A stretch of 64,000 nt of DNA from Arcticibacter tournemirensis (GCF_006716645.1 NZ_VFPL01000001.1:5084001-5148000), one strand, 5' to 3'. Positions 51,630-60,743 are shown, numbered from the stretch's first letter. Translations and numbers: made by a program. Notes: generated from the letters alone by a model not told the origin.

Positions 51630-54458
51630 ATGATAAAGATTAGAAAGGGAAGCGCCTTTGAAATGCTTATGAATTTTCTGATGCTCCCGTTGGTCATCTG
51701 CCTGAGTACTGTTCTCATCCAGGGATGCACTACCTCTTCAAAAAATGATGAACCAGAGTACACCATCGGGTTTTCGCAATGTATAGGTTCTGATGAATGG
51801 AGAAGAACCATGCTGGATGAAATGAAAAGGGAGCTTTCATTTTATCCAGGTGTTAAGTTATTGTATGAAGATGCCGAAGGAAATAGCAAAAAGCAGATAG
51901 GACAGGTCAAAGAAATGCTCCGCAAAAAAATCGACTTGCTTATCATTTCGCCTAATGAAGCCCGGCCTTTAACGCCGGTGGTAGAAGAAGCCTTTAATAG
52001 AGGAATACCGGTAATTATAATCGACAGGAAAATATCCTCAAACTTATATACTTCCTATGTAGGCGGCAACAACTTTGAAATTGGAAGAATAGCGGCGGAA
52101 TATATAGCCGGCAAACTGAACGGCAAAGGTAAGATACTGGAAGTAATGGGATTACCGGGATCCTCTCCGGCAATTGAGAGACAAAGGGGATTCAATGAAG
52201 GTATCAGTAAATACCCCGGCGTCCATATCGCAAAACAAGTGTATGGGAACTGGCTAAAACGCGAAGCTGAAAAAGAAGTTGCAAAAGTAATATCCGCTTA
52301 TCAGGATATTGATGTGGTCTTCGCCCACAATGATCAAATGGCATTGGGTTCATATCAAGCTCTTAAGAGATCGTTGCCTGCAAGCAAGATTAAAATAGTG
52401 GGGGTTGATGCACTACCTGGCGCAAGCAACGGCTTGAGATACGTTTCAGACGGCATTCTCTATGCATCTATGCTCTACCCTACCGGAGGTAAAGAGGCTA
52501 TCAGAACAGCATTGGCCATCTTAAATCACATGCCGTTTGATAAAGAGAATATCCTTAAAACGCTGGTTGTCGATTCAAGCAATGTTCAATTGATGAAGCT
52601 GCAATCAGACAAAATCAACAGTCAGCAAATAGACATCGAACGACAGCAGGAGATGCTGGAAGAACAAAGGAAGATCTACCACAACCAACAGATCTTTCTC
52701 AATATACTGGTGGTAAGCCTCGTTCTGGCGATTGTTTTTGGAGGCGTGGCTTTTTATGCGCTAAACGAAAACTGGAAAAACAATAAGGCACTTGAAATCA
52801 AGAATGAGGAAATAATAAAACAACAGCAGCAGCTCATCGAAATGTCTGCCAAGGCAAAAGCCGCTTCAGAAGCCAAATTTAATTTTTTCACTAATATTTC
52901 GCATGAGTTCAGAACACCCCTTACCTTGATTATGACATCGCTCGAAGATCTGTTTTCCGATTCCCGTATGACAGCCGGAACAAGAAAACATCTCTATATG
53001 ATTAGTAAAAACGCAAGCAGGCTGCTGAAACTGATCAATCAACTCGTTGATTTCCGTAAAATTGAATATGACAAGATGAGCATTAGCGTATCGGAAAACA
53101 ATATCATTTCGTTTATCAGCGAGATCATGAGTTCCTTTAAGGAGGTAGCCCATAAAAGGAATATTGATATACGGTTAGTAAGCAGAGATAAGGAATTAAA
53201 TATATGGTTTGATGTCAATATGCTTGACAAAGTAATTTTCAACCTCTTATCCAATGCCTTTAAATTTACGAACGACAATGGCAGGGTTCTGATAACAATA
53301 TCCTCAAAACCAGAGGAAGGCATTGCTGAAATAGTTATAGAAGATAACGGCATCGGCATGTCGGAAGAAGCGGTGTCTCATGCTTTTGATCTTTTTTACC
53401 AGGGAGATACCGATCGGTCTAAAGGATCGGGAATCGGGCTTTCTTTATCAAGAGAAATTGTTATTCTCCATAAAGGGACAGTAACTGTTAACAGCACAAA
53501 GGGAAAAGGCACCGCCTTTAAAATAACACTACCTCTTGGAGATAATCACATTGGGCAGAAGGAGAAAATTTACGGAGCAGGGCAGTACATGCCGGATGAG
53601 GATACCATCAGACTATATACCGCAGAACTTAAAGATTCGGGGCTTAGCGATCATCATGAAGAGACGGCGATAGTTACAAAGGAACATTCTGTATTAATTA
53701 TTGAAGACAACGACGATATGCGGCAGTTCCTGCAGGAGAAATTGTCGGAACACTACGAAGTATATACCGCGGCAAATAGTACAGAAGGGCTACACGAAGC
53801 TTTTGAAAAGATACCCGATCTTATTATTTCAGATGTAGTAATGCCGGGTCAATCGGGCACTCAACTTACGCAGATATTAAAAAATGATATCCGGGCTTCT
53901 CACATCCCGATTATTCTTCTCAGCGCAAGAGCAAACCCCGAACAACAGCTCGAAGGAATCAAAGCTCTTGCCGACACCTATATTACCAAACCTTTTAAAA
54001 TCCAGTTTCTACTGGAAGCCATCAGAAATCTCTTAAATAACCGCCAGTTACTTAGGTCGCGATATACAAGTGAACTTCCCGTTGATGCAAGAACCAGTAC
54101 TTCAGGCAAACTCGATAAGAAGTTTCTGACAGTATTTTCAGGCATAGTAGAAAGCAATATCTCTAACGAAAACCTAAACGTGGAAGATATTTGCAAATCA
54201 ATAGGTATCTCCCGCGTGCAGCTATATCGCAAGGTGAAAGCTCTTCTGGGCTGTAGTGTGTCAGAATACATTATTAACAAGCGGTTAAAAAAGGCTAAAT
54301 ACCTGTTATTAAATGAGGATCTTTCGATTGCAGAAATTACTTACAAGGTAGGGATCTCCTCTCCTACTTATTTTTCTACACTATTTAAAGCAAAGTACGG
54401 ATGTACACCTTCGGAGTTCAAAAGGAAGAATGTTGCAGAAAAGCTTATTCATAGCTAA
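51630..54458 (+). CDS. Hybrid two-component regulator with periplasmic sugar-binding domain (fructan HTCS)
   Basis: 942 residues. Order: hydrophobic N-terminus ending LIQGC (Cys33, a lipobox); LacI/RbsB-type periplasmic sugar-binding domain (about 44-320, GGNNFEIGRIAAEYIAGKL, VFAHNDQMALGSYQAL); coiled stretch; membrane segment (about 355-377); HisKA with His425 in FFTNISHEFRTPLTLI; HATPase (N box SNAFKFT, G box DNGIGMS); receiver with Asp735 in IISDVVMPGQSG; AraC-type HTH to the end. The architecture is that of BT1754, the fructose-sensing regulator of the B. thetaiotaomicron fructan locus, so fructose is the probable signal. Divergent from the operon it should control. Confidence 0.94.
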   Translation: MIKIRKGSAFEMLMNFLMLPLVICLSTVLIQGCTTSSKNDEPEYTIGFSQCIGSDEWRRTMLDEMKRELSFYPGVKLLYEDAEGNSKKQIGQVKEMLRKKIDLLIISPNEARPLTPVVEEAFNRGIPVIIIDRKISSNLYTSYVGGNNFEIGRIAAEYIAGKLNGKGKILEVMGLPGSSPAIERQRGFNEGISKYPGVHIAKQVYGNWLKREAEKEVAKVISAYQDIDVVFAHNDQMALGSYQALKRSLPASKIKIVGVDALPGASNGLRYVSDGILYASMLYPTGGKEAIRTALAILNHMPFDKENILKTLVVDSSNVQLMKLQSDKINSQQIDIERQQEMLEEQRKIYHNQQIFLNILVVSLVLAIVFGGVAFYALNENWKNNKALEIKNEEIIKQQQQLIEMSAKAKAASEAKFNFFTNISHEFRTPLTLIMTSLEDLFSDSRMTAGTRKHLYMISKNASRLLKLINQLVDFRKIEYDKMSISVSENNIISFISEIMSSFKEVAHKRNIDIRLVSRDKELNIWFDVNMLDKVIFNLLSNAFKFTNDNGRVLITISSKPEEGIAEIVIEDNGIGMSEEAVSHAFDLFYQGDTDRSKGSGIGLSLSREIVILHKGTVTVNSTKGKGTAFKITLPLGDNHIGQKEKIYGAGQYMPDEDTIRLYTAELKDSGLSDHHEETAIVTKEHSVLIIEDNDDMRQFLQEKLSEHYEVYTAANSTEGLHEAFEKIPDLIISDVVMPGQSGTQLTQILKNDIRASHIPIILLSARANPEQQLEGIKALADTYITKPFKIQFLLEAIRNLLNNRQLLRSRYTSELPVDARTSTSGKLDKKFLTVFSGIVESNISNENLNVEDICKSIGISRVQLYRKVKALLGCSVSEYIINKRLKKAKYLLLNEDLSIAEITYKVGISSPTYFSTLFKAKYGCTPSEFKRKNVAEKLIHS

Positions 54459-54481
54459 TAAACCATCCATGAATGATCAGC

Positions 54482-54514
54482 AAAAAGGGTGCCTCTCAAA
54501 AGAAGCACCCTTTT
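54482..54514. terminator. Bidirectional hairpin terminator
   Basis: AAAAGGGTGC and GCACCCTTTT form a ten-base stem with a twelve-base loop, flanked by A and T tracts. It lies between the hybrid regulator and the convergent anti-sigma fusion gene and should serve both. Confidence 0.88.
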
Positions 54515-54531
54515 CTATAAGCACACTTATA

Positions 54532-56097
54532 TTACTTAAGAGCGTATTTATATACCACTGTTTTTCCTTCGCTGTTTTGCCCGGCGAGATAAGGTACTCC
54601 ATCGGCAGATATCTGCATATCGAAATTATTAACAGTCCCGCTGATCACGAGCCTGGCTTTATTCCAACTATTCAAATCTTTATTGAAGGTCTTTACATAT
54701 AATCCTGCCGCGGTGCTTTCAACCTGTGGCTGGACCCATGCAAAGAATAAGGTACCATCGGGATGTACAGAAAGAGCAAAGTTATCAGAAGTACCAAGAA
54801 CAGGAACTCCCTGTCCGACTTCTTTCCAGACACCGCCCTCGAGCTTCATCACGTGGTCAACCCTTTTACCAGATACCGATTCCTGATAGGCAGCATACGT
54901 GGTGCCATCGGGCGCAACTGCAGGGCTAACCATCTGATATCCGGCAGTAGCATTAGCGCCGAATGAACTCGTGCCCACAATATTCCAGGCAGAACCATTT
55001 AAAACAAACACAGATGGCCTGTTGGTATTGGTCGAACGGTCCATTACTCCAAGATATAACTTACCGTTTGCCTTGATCAGCTGGGTATAAAAAGCCAGGA
55101 TGCCAGGAGTGCTGTCGTATGACCATTGTCCATTTTTAAAGCTCATCACAACCACTGCCCGGTTAGCTATTCCCGGCTCGGGAGTAGCGCCGTCTTTAGT
55201 CATCGAAATGTAGGGTATGTTCGAGTCGTCAAGTGCTATTGAGAGGTAACTGGGCTTGAACAATGTAAACCGGCTGCTACCTACAACAGACCAGGTACCA
55301 GTATATTTAATTACAGTTACTTTCTGCTCACCACCCATGTAATCCTTATAGGCAACATAGGTATTTCCTGCTTTATCGTATGCGATGGCAATATTATCAG
55401 CTCTGAATTCCGACACGCCCTTTTGCTCTCCCAGGAATTGCCACCCGCTCGCGGTAAGAGCGGCAACAGCGCACTTCTTATCATTTGTGGCAATAGATGC
55501 CCCATTTTCATCGGTTCCTGTACGTTGATAGGCAATTGCAGGAAGGTTCGTTACTGGGTTGATAGCCATCTTTATCCCTGCAGCGCCTGATCCTGTAACG
55601 TTCGATCCTATTAGCTGCCATTCATATTCTTTAATATATGTGATGGTGACTGAATATCTCTGGGACTCAGTGGATCCTGGCTCTGACACTTCATATACCA
55701 GCTTATTTTCCGACGATTCAAGGGAGCTGGAAAAGTCGTTCTTACTTACTCTGCTTTGTTGCTCTACACCGGCCACCTTTACGACACACCCTTCCGAGAC
55801 CTCAAAACGGGCAGCAAGCTGCGACAGATCTCCTGAAAGCAGCGGTAATATTCGATTGGCTTTATGTTGTGTTTTGACTGCCACTTTTTGCCAGGCTTGG
55901 TCGACATCTACAGAAGAAAAGAAGTCCAAATCCTTTTGGACCGATTCGCTATCTCTAAAAGATTCTAACAGCTTCCTGTTTTCTTTGTCCTCATTGAGCC
56001 ATTTTTCGAGCGATTCACTCTCCGTTGGACTCAATTTACCCTTGAGGAAACGGGCAATTAAGCCGGCATATTCAAAAATACTCTTCTGCATTTTCAT
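54532..56097 (-). CDS. FecR-type anti-sigma domain fused to a DUF5018-like domain and a seven-bladed propeller
   Basis: 521 residues. Residues 1-80 match the cytoplasmic N-terminus of FecR anti-sigma proteins (LIARFLKGKLSPTESESLEK, NRKLLESFRD, VDVDQAWQKV). Where a membrane helix and the FecR periplasmic domain should follow, the sequence passes directly into an Ig-like DUF5018-type segment (about 83-154, RFEVSEGCVVKVAGVEQQ, YSVTITY) normally found in exported lipoproteins. Seven repeats with Trp at 160, 219, 269, 325, 371, 424 and 478 and AYxxxGxxYxAY-like strands then indicate a complete beta-propeller. I see no signal peptide or membrane helix. The ECF sigma gene lies 112 bases upstream. 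Likely a gene fusion; function unknown. Confidence 0.8.
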   Translation of the reverse strand: MKMQKSIFEYAGLIARFLKGKLSPTESESLEKWLNEDKENRKLLESFRDSESVQKDLDFFSSVDVDQAWQKVAVKTQHKANRILPLLSGDLSQLAARFEVSEGCVVKVAGVEQQSRVSKNDFSSSLESSENKLVYEVSEPGSTESQRYSVTITYIKEYEWQLIGSNVTGSGAAGIKMAINPVTNLPAIAYQRTGTDENGASIATNDKKCAVAALTASGWQFLGEQKGVSEFRADNIAIAYDKAGNTYVAYKDYMGGEQKVTVIKYTGTWSVVGSSRFTLFKPSYLSIALDDSNIPYISMTKDGATPEPGIANRAVVVMSFKNGQWSYDSTPGILAFYTQLIKANGKLYLGVMDRSTNTNRPSVFVLNGSAWNIVGTSSFGANATAGYQMVSPAVAPDGTTYAAYQESVSGKRVDHVMKLEGGVWKEVGQGVPVLGTSDNFALSVHPDGTLFFAWVQPQVESTAAGLYVKTFNKDLNSWNKARLVISGTVNNFDMQISADGVPYLAGQNSEGKTVVYKYALK

Positions 56098-56209
56098 TAA
56101 TTCCTAATAAAGAAACCTGAAAACAGAAACAGGGTGACAAACACTAAAAAAATATTAACAAGTGCGGGTTTATTTTACAAGAAAACAGAAAAAGAAATAA
56201 ATAAAAGAC

Positions 56210-56767
56210 TTATTTAAAAACAAATAAAGCGAAAACCAAAAACACCTCAGGATTCAACTTCAAACGAAGCAATTGAAGCCCTCTTTTCTTTTGGGTTTTA
56301 ACAGTATTTATACTCACGCCTAGCTTCTCTGCTATTTTAGGATTTTTAAGTCCTTCCAGATAGCCTAACTTGAATACCTTTTGGCAGCCATCGGGCAGAG
56401 TATCTATAACACGGTAGATTTCATCCATTACCTCTGAACGGATAATGGCATGTAAAAAACGGGCGTCTTCACTCGGATCGGGATCCTGGGATAGGATATA
56501 TTTTTCCTCAACTTTCTGTCTTCTAAGGTAGTTAAGACTTGCATTGCGAATACTCGAGTACAAAAAGTTTCTGATTGCTCCCGGATGAGATGATATTTCG
56601 GCACGCAAATGCCAATACCTGATAAAACACTCCTGAACTATATCTTCGGAGTGGCTTTTATCTCCTAATATTTGAAATGCGAAATGACAAAGCCTGGGAT
56701 AATAGCATCTAAACAATTCCTCAAGCGATGGAACAATTACGTCTTCGTTAGGCCACTGGTCTTCCAT
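56210..56767 (-). CDS. ECF-type RNA polymerase sigma factor (Bacteroidetes expansion family)
   Basis: 185 residues from the ATG at 56767. Sigma region 2 includes LFRCYYPRLCHFAFQILGDK and SEDIVQECFIRYWHLR; region 4 contains LPDGCQKVFKLGYLEGLKNP and the HTH IAEKLGVSINTVKTQKKRG. Such factors normally pair with a FecR anti-sigma and a SusC-like receptor. Here the downstream partner is the atypical anti-sigma/propeller fusion, and no SusC/SusD pair follows, so its signal and target genes are unclear. The end is hydrophobic (VFLVFALFVFK). Confidence 0.93.
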   Translation of the reverse strand: MEDQWPNEDVIVPSLEELFRCYYPRLCHFAFQILGDKSHSEDIVQECFIRYWHLRAEISSHPGAIRNFLYSSIRNASLNYLRRQKVEEKYILSQDPDPSEDARFLHAIIRSEVMDEIYRVIDTLPDGCQKVFKLGYLEGLKNPKIAEKLGVSINTVKTQKKRGLQLLRLKLNPEVFLVFALFVFK

Positions 56768-57166
56768 ATTCAATTCGCACCGATAATATCAATAAAATGG
56801 TTAACAGAACGCTCCAACACAGGCTCATACTATAACCACTTTTGCCACTTCCAAAGTCAATATGAATTTCAGGGAGAGGTAGTGATCTGCCGGTCCGGCA
56901 GAAATCTTTCTAAAATTAGAAAACATTGAATTAAAAAAGAAATATTTTGAAAGATTTTCAGCAAAAAGGCCAACCAAGTTAAAACTTCACAACGTTCCGT
57001 GCATTCTATTGTATTGATCATTATGCATTTTTTAATAAAAAAAGTATTGAAGGCTGTTACTCCAGAAAGCACGATATTAACATTCAATTCTTTTTTTAAC
57101 ATTCCTTTTTATTCAAATTTTTTAACTCACAAAAATTCTATCTTTGCAGCTTAAAAATCTCACTCA
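56768..57166. other. Intergenic region between the sigma factor and purH
   Basis: About 400 bases without a credible gene. It contains a small hairpin CTGCCG-gtc-CGGCAG (56887-56901), long A/T-rich runs, and near its right end the purH promoter box. The sigma factor promoter must lie in its left part but no TAnnTTTG match was found there. Confidence 0.6.
57139..57146 (+). promoter_or_regulatory. Candidate -7 element for purH
   Basis: TATCTTTGC, an exact TAnnTTTG match, ends 20 bases before the purH ATG at 57167. The sequence upstream is T-rich without a clear -33 TTG. Confidence 0.55.
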
Positions 57167-58693
57167 ATGAACCATCCTGTTAAGATAAAAAATGCTTTAA
57201 TTTCAGTGTATTATAAAGACGGACTGGAGCCGTTAATAAAAAAATTAAATGAATCGGGAGTAACGTTTTACTCTACAGGTGGTACGGAGAAGTTTATAAA
57301 AAGTATGGGATGCGAGGTTGTGCCCGTTGAGGACCTCACCGGTTATCCTTCTATTTTAGGAGGCCGGGTAAAAACATTACATCCTAAAGTTTTTGGAGGG
57401 ATTCTTTCCAGAAGGGACCTGCTGGAAGATAAAGAGCAGAGTACGCAATATGAGATTCCTGAAATTGACCTGGTCATTGTAGACCTTTATCCATTTGAAG
57501 AAACTGTAAAAGCGGGGCTGCCTGAAGACGAAATTATAGAAAAGATCGACATTGGAGGCATCTCGCTTATCCGTGCTGCAGCTAAAAATTTCAACGACGT
57601 AGTGATTGTTGCCTCAAAGAATGACTACAGCACGCTTCTGGACATTTTACAGCAAAATGAAGGCAGCACGTTTCTGGAACAACGGCGCGAATTTGCAAAA
57701 AAGGCATTTAACATCTCTTCGCACTACGATACTGCGATATTCAACTATTTCAACCAGGAAGATCCGTTACAGGTTTTCAAACAGAGTATGCAGCAGGTAA
57801 AGACACTGCGTTATGGAGAGAACCCCCACCAGAAAGGTTATTTCTACGGTGATCTGGATGCCCTGTTCACTCAGCTTAACGGAAAAGAACTTTCGTACAA
57901 TAATCTTGTAGACGTGGATGCTGCGGTAGCTCTAATCGACGAATTTACTGAACCTACATTTGCTATTCTTAAACACACCAATGCTTGTGGAGTTGCTACC
58001 AGATCAAATCTTCTGACCGCCTGGAAAGATGCGCTGGCATGCGATCCGGTTTCGGCCTTTGGTGGTGTGATTATCTGCAATGGTGAGGTTGACGAAGAAA
58101 CTGCTATAAAGATCAACAAACTCTTTTTTGAAGTTCTTATTGCACCATCCTTCAGCGCGGATGCCCTAGAAGTTCTTACAGAAAAGAAAAACCGCATCCT
58201 GCTGCAACGTAAAGAGGTAAAACTCCCCGGAAAGCTGTTTAAGACGCTTTTAAATGGAGTGATTGAGCAGGATAAGGATTCTGTTATTGAAGGCCCGGGA
58301 CAAATGACTCCGGTTACTGTAAATAAACCAACCGAAGCGGAGCTTCAGGATCTTTTCTTTGCAAACAAACTGGTAAAACATACTAAATCAAATACGATTA
58401 TCCTCGCAAAAAACGGACAGCTTCTTGCCAGCGGAGTAGGTCAAACCTCACGAGTTGATGCACTGAAACAGGCCATTGAAAAAGCAAAATCCTTTAATTT
58501 CGCTTTGGATGGAGCAGTAATGGCATCCGATGCTTTTTTCCCTTTTCCAGATTGTGTAGAGATCGCAGCTGAGGCAGGTATTACAGCCGTTCTCCAGCCT
58601 GGAGGTTCTGTAAAAGATCAGCTTTCTATAGACATGGCAAACGAAAAAGGAATTTCCATGGTGATGACCGGAGTGCGACATTTTAAACATTAA
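57167..58693 (+). CDS. purH: Bifunctional AICAR formyltransferase/IMP cyclohydrolase
   Basis: 508 residues catalysing the last two steps of IMP synthesis. The N-terminal IMP cyclohydrolase (methylglyoxal-synthase-like) domain shows YSTGGTEKFIKSMG and GGRVKTLHPKVFGGIL. The AICAR transformylase half has RYGENPHQKGYFYGD, ILKHTNACGVATRSN with catalytic Lys-His, and the C-terminal SDAFFPFPDCVEIAAEAGI and GGSVKDQLSIDMANEKGI. Full family length. It is followed by the mreB gene with a separate promoter candidate. Confidence 0.97.
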   Translation: MNHPVKIKNALISVYYKDGLEPLIKKLNESGVTFYSTGGTEKFIKSMGCEVVPVEDLTGYPSILGGRVKTLHPKVFGGILSRRDLLEDKEQSTQYEIPEIDLVIVDLYPFEETVKAGLPEDEIIEKIDIGGISLIRAAAKNFNDVVIVASKNDYSTLLDILQQNEGSTFLEQRREFAKKAFNISSHYDTAIFNYFNQEDPLQVFKQSMQQVKTLRYGENPHQKGYFYGDLDALFTQLNGKELSYNNLVDVDAAVALIDEFTEPTFAILKHTNACGVATRSNLLTAWKDALACDPVSAFGGVIICNGEVDEETAIKINKLFFEVLIAPSFSADALEVLTEKKNRILLQRKEVKLPGKLFKTLLNGVIEQDKDSVIEGPGQMTPVTVNKPTEAELQDLFFANKLVKHTKSNTIILAKNGQLLASGVGQTSRVDALKQAIEKAKSFNFALDGAVMASDAFFPFPDCVEIAAEAGITAVLQPGGSVKDQLSIDMANEKGISMVMTGVRHFKH

Positions 58694-58757
58694 ATCGTAT
58701 AAATAGGGATAAGACAGATAAGAGCCTTTAACAATCTCTTATTTAAAAAAAAGAATT

Positions 58758-58765
58758 TAACTTTG
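58758..58765 (+). promoter_or_regulatory. Candidate -7 element for mreB
   Basis: TAACTTTGC fits TAnnTTTG and lies 31 bases before the mreB ATG at 58797. No -33 TTG is evident. It would drive the whole mreB-rodA cluster. Confidence 0.45.
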
Positions 58766-58796
58766 CATACTTTTTTAAATTTTAAACACTTCCCTG

Positions 58797-59819
58797 ATGG
58801 GTTTATTTAATTGGTTTACACAAGAGATTGCTATTGACCTGGGTACAGCAAATACCCTCATCATACATAACGATAAAGTGGTGGTTGACGAACCGTCGAT
58901 TGTTGCCTTCGACCGCACAACAAATAAAATCATCGCCATTGGCCGCCAGGCAATGCAGATGGAAGGTAAGACGCACGAAAATATCCGTACTGTCCGGCCT
59001 CTTAAAGATGGTGTTATTGCCGATTTTAACGCGGCAGAGCACATGATCAGGGGAATGATCAAAATGATCAACAACGGAAAAGGATGGTTTTTCCCTTCTT
59101 TAAGGATGGTAATTTGTATCCCCTCCGGCATTACAGAGGTTGAAAAGCGAGCGGTAAGAGATTCAGCCGAAATAGCGGGAGCAAAGGAAGTTTACCTGAT
59201 CCATGAGCCAATGGCTGCTGCTGTCGGTATCGGAATAGATGTGGAAGAGCCGATGGGAAATATGATTATCGACATCGGTGGCGGAACTACCGAAATCGCG
59301 GTAATTGCACTTTCAGGTATTGTATGCGACCAGTCAATCCGCGTTGCGGGCGACAATTTCGACAGCGATATCGTGCAATATATTCGTCGCCAGCATAATA
59401 TCATGATTGGAGAACGTACCGCCGAAAAAATAAAGATTGAAGTCGGCGCTGCACTTCCCGAATTAACCGATCCTCCTGCTGACTTTGCTGTACAGGGACG
59501 TGATCTGATGACCGGTGTGCCGAAACAAATTACCGTTTCTTATACCGAAATAGCCCATTGTCTTGATAAGTCTATATCCAAGATCGAAGAGGCTATTCTG
59601 AAAGCGCTTGAAATAACGCCTCCTGAGCTGTCAGCTGATATTTACCAGACAGGTATTTATCTTACCGGCGGTGGCGCCCTGTTACGCGGACTGGATAAAA
59701 GGGTAGCAGCGAAAACAAAATTACCAGTTCACGTGGCCGAAGATCCTTTGAGAGCAGTAGTTCGCGGAACAGGTATAGCCCTTAAGAATATCGGAGGCTT
59801 TAAATTTTTAATGCAATAA
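58797..59819 (+). CDS. mreB: Rod shape-determining protein MreB
   Basis: 340-residue bacterial actin that organizes lateral cell-wall synthesis. ATP-binding phosphate-1 loop IAIDLGTANTLI, phosphate-2 IIDIGGGTTEIAVIALSGI and the adenosine motif ITPPELSADIYQTGIYLTGGGAL are present. The N-terminal GLFNWFTQE could form the membrane-binding helix. First gene of a canonical mreB-mreC-mreD-mrdA-rodA cluster, which implies a rod-shaped cell. Confidence 0.97.
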   Translation: MGLFNWFTQEIAIDLGTANTLIIHNDKVVVDEPSIVAFDRTTNKIIAIGRQAMQMEGKTHENIRTVRPLKDGVIADFNAAEHMIRGMIKMINNGKGWFFPSLRMVICIPSGITEVEKRAVRDSAEIAGAKEVYLIHEPMAAAVGIGIDVEEPMGNMIIDIGGGTTEIAVIALSGIVCDQSIRVAGDNFDSDIVQYIRRQHNIMIGERTAEKIKIEVGAALPELTDPPADFAVQGRDLMTGVPKQITVSYTEIAHCLDKSISKIEEAILKALEITPPELSADIYQTGIYLTGGGALLRGLDKRVAAKTKLPVHVAEDPLRAVVRGTGIALKNIGGFKFLMQ

Positions 59820-59822
59820 ATG

Positions 59823-59906
59823 AGTTATAAGTTGTAAGTAGTACGTTATAAGTATTTAAACCTTGTAATTTTTCTACTTACAACTTATAACCTACAACTT
59901 ACAACT
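59823..59906. repeat. Inverted repeat with 18-bp perfect arm between mreB and mreC
   Basis: GTTATAAGTTGTAAGTAG (59824-59841) is the exact complement of CTACTTACAACTTATAAC (59874-59891). A further CTACAACTTACAACTC follows. The words match the repeat in the rpsN-rpsH spacer. It fills the 90-base gap between two co-transcribed genes. Confidence 0.85.
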
Positions 59907-59909
59907 CAT

Positions 59910-60743
59910 ATGCGTAATCTCTGGCTTCTTATCAGTAAGTATAACGCATTTTTCCTTTTCATTATTTTTTTCATTGTCTCGGTTGCCCTTATCATACGAA
60001 ATAACTCTTTTCAGAGAGCCGGGGTACTCAATTCATCAAACCAAATCATAGGTCAGGCGTATGAACGCATGAACCAGTTCCAGGCTTACCTGAGGCTTGC
60101 CAAGGTAAACGACAGTCTTGCTGCAGAAAATGCACGACTCAGGGGCCTGTTAAAAAATGCTTTTTTTGATGATAGTGTTCAGCAAAAAACAGTTAAGGAT
60201 ACTGTGGCCAGACAACAATATACCTTTATTGTTGCGCGCGTAATTAATAACTCTGTTCATCAAAAAGACAATTACCTTACTATTAACAGGGGGATGCGTC
60301 ATGGAATTAACAGAGGGATGGGTGTTATCAGTTCTTCGGGTATCGTCGGAATTGTGAAAGACGTTTCGAGCAACTTCGCAACAATCACATCGCTTTTAAA
60401 CAGTGACACGAAGATCAGCGCAAGTATCGCAGAGAATCAGGCATTCGGATCGCTCGTTTGGGGCGAAGGGAACCACAATCCTCAAATAGCCCTTTTGCAG
60501 GACATTCCGAATCATATCATAGTAAAAAGAGGGCAGCATGTAGTGACATCGGGATACTCTACTTTATTCCCCGCCGGACTCCCTATCGGAAGAGTCATCG
60601 GTACAAAAGCAAAAGGAGGGGATAGTTTTCCCGAAATAGAGGTAATGCTTCATACTGATTTTTCAACGTTACAATACGTGTATGTAATCAGAAACGTATT
60701 TGCTGCAGAAAAAGAAAACTTAGAAACCGGGAGTAAACAGTAA
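59910..60743 (+). CDS. mreC: Rod shape-determining protein MreC
   Basis: 277 residues. One N-terminal membrane helix (about 13-30, FFLFIIFFIVSVALII), a coiled coil (about 60-90) and the periplasmic two-barrel domain (GIVGIVKDVSSNFATITSLL; SGYSTLFPAGLPIGRVIG). MreC activates PBP2-RodA from the periplasm. The stop overlaps the mreD start by one base. Confidence 0.95.
   Translation: MRNLWLLISKYNAFFLFIIFFIVSVALIIRNNSFQRAGVLNSSNQIIGQAYERMNQFQAYLRLAKVNDSLAAENARLRGLLKNAFFDDSVQQKTVKDTVARQQYTFIVARVINNSVHQKDNYLTINRGMRHGINRGMGVISSSGIVGIVKDVSSNFATITSLLNSDTKISASIAENQAFGSLVWGEGNHNPQIALLQDIPNHIIVKRGQHVVTSGYSTLFPAGLPIGRVIGTKAKGGDSFPEIEVMLHTDFSTLQYVYVIRNVFAAEKENLETGSKQ

Noticed and set aside
55559-56107. 182-codon plus-strand frame opposite the anti-sigma fusion gene
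   Set aside because: Complement of a coding gene with coherent domains; the translated sequence is Ser/Leu-rich with no motif.
56886-56902. Hairpin CTGCCG-gtc-CGGCAG as a terminator
   Set aside because: Six base pairs with no U run and no gene ending next to it on either strand.
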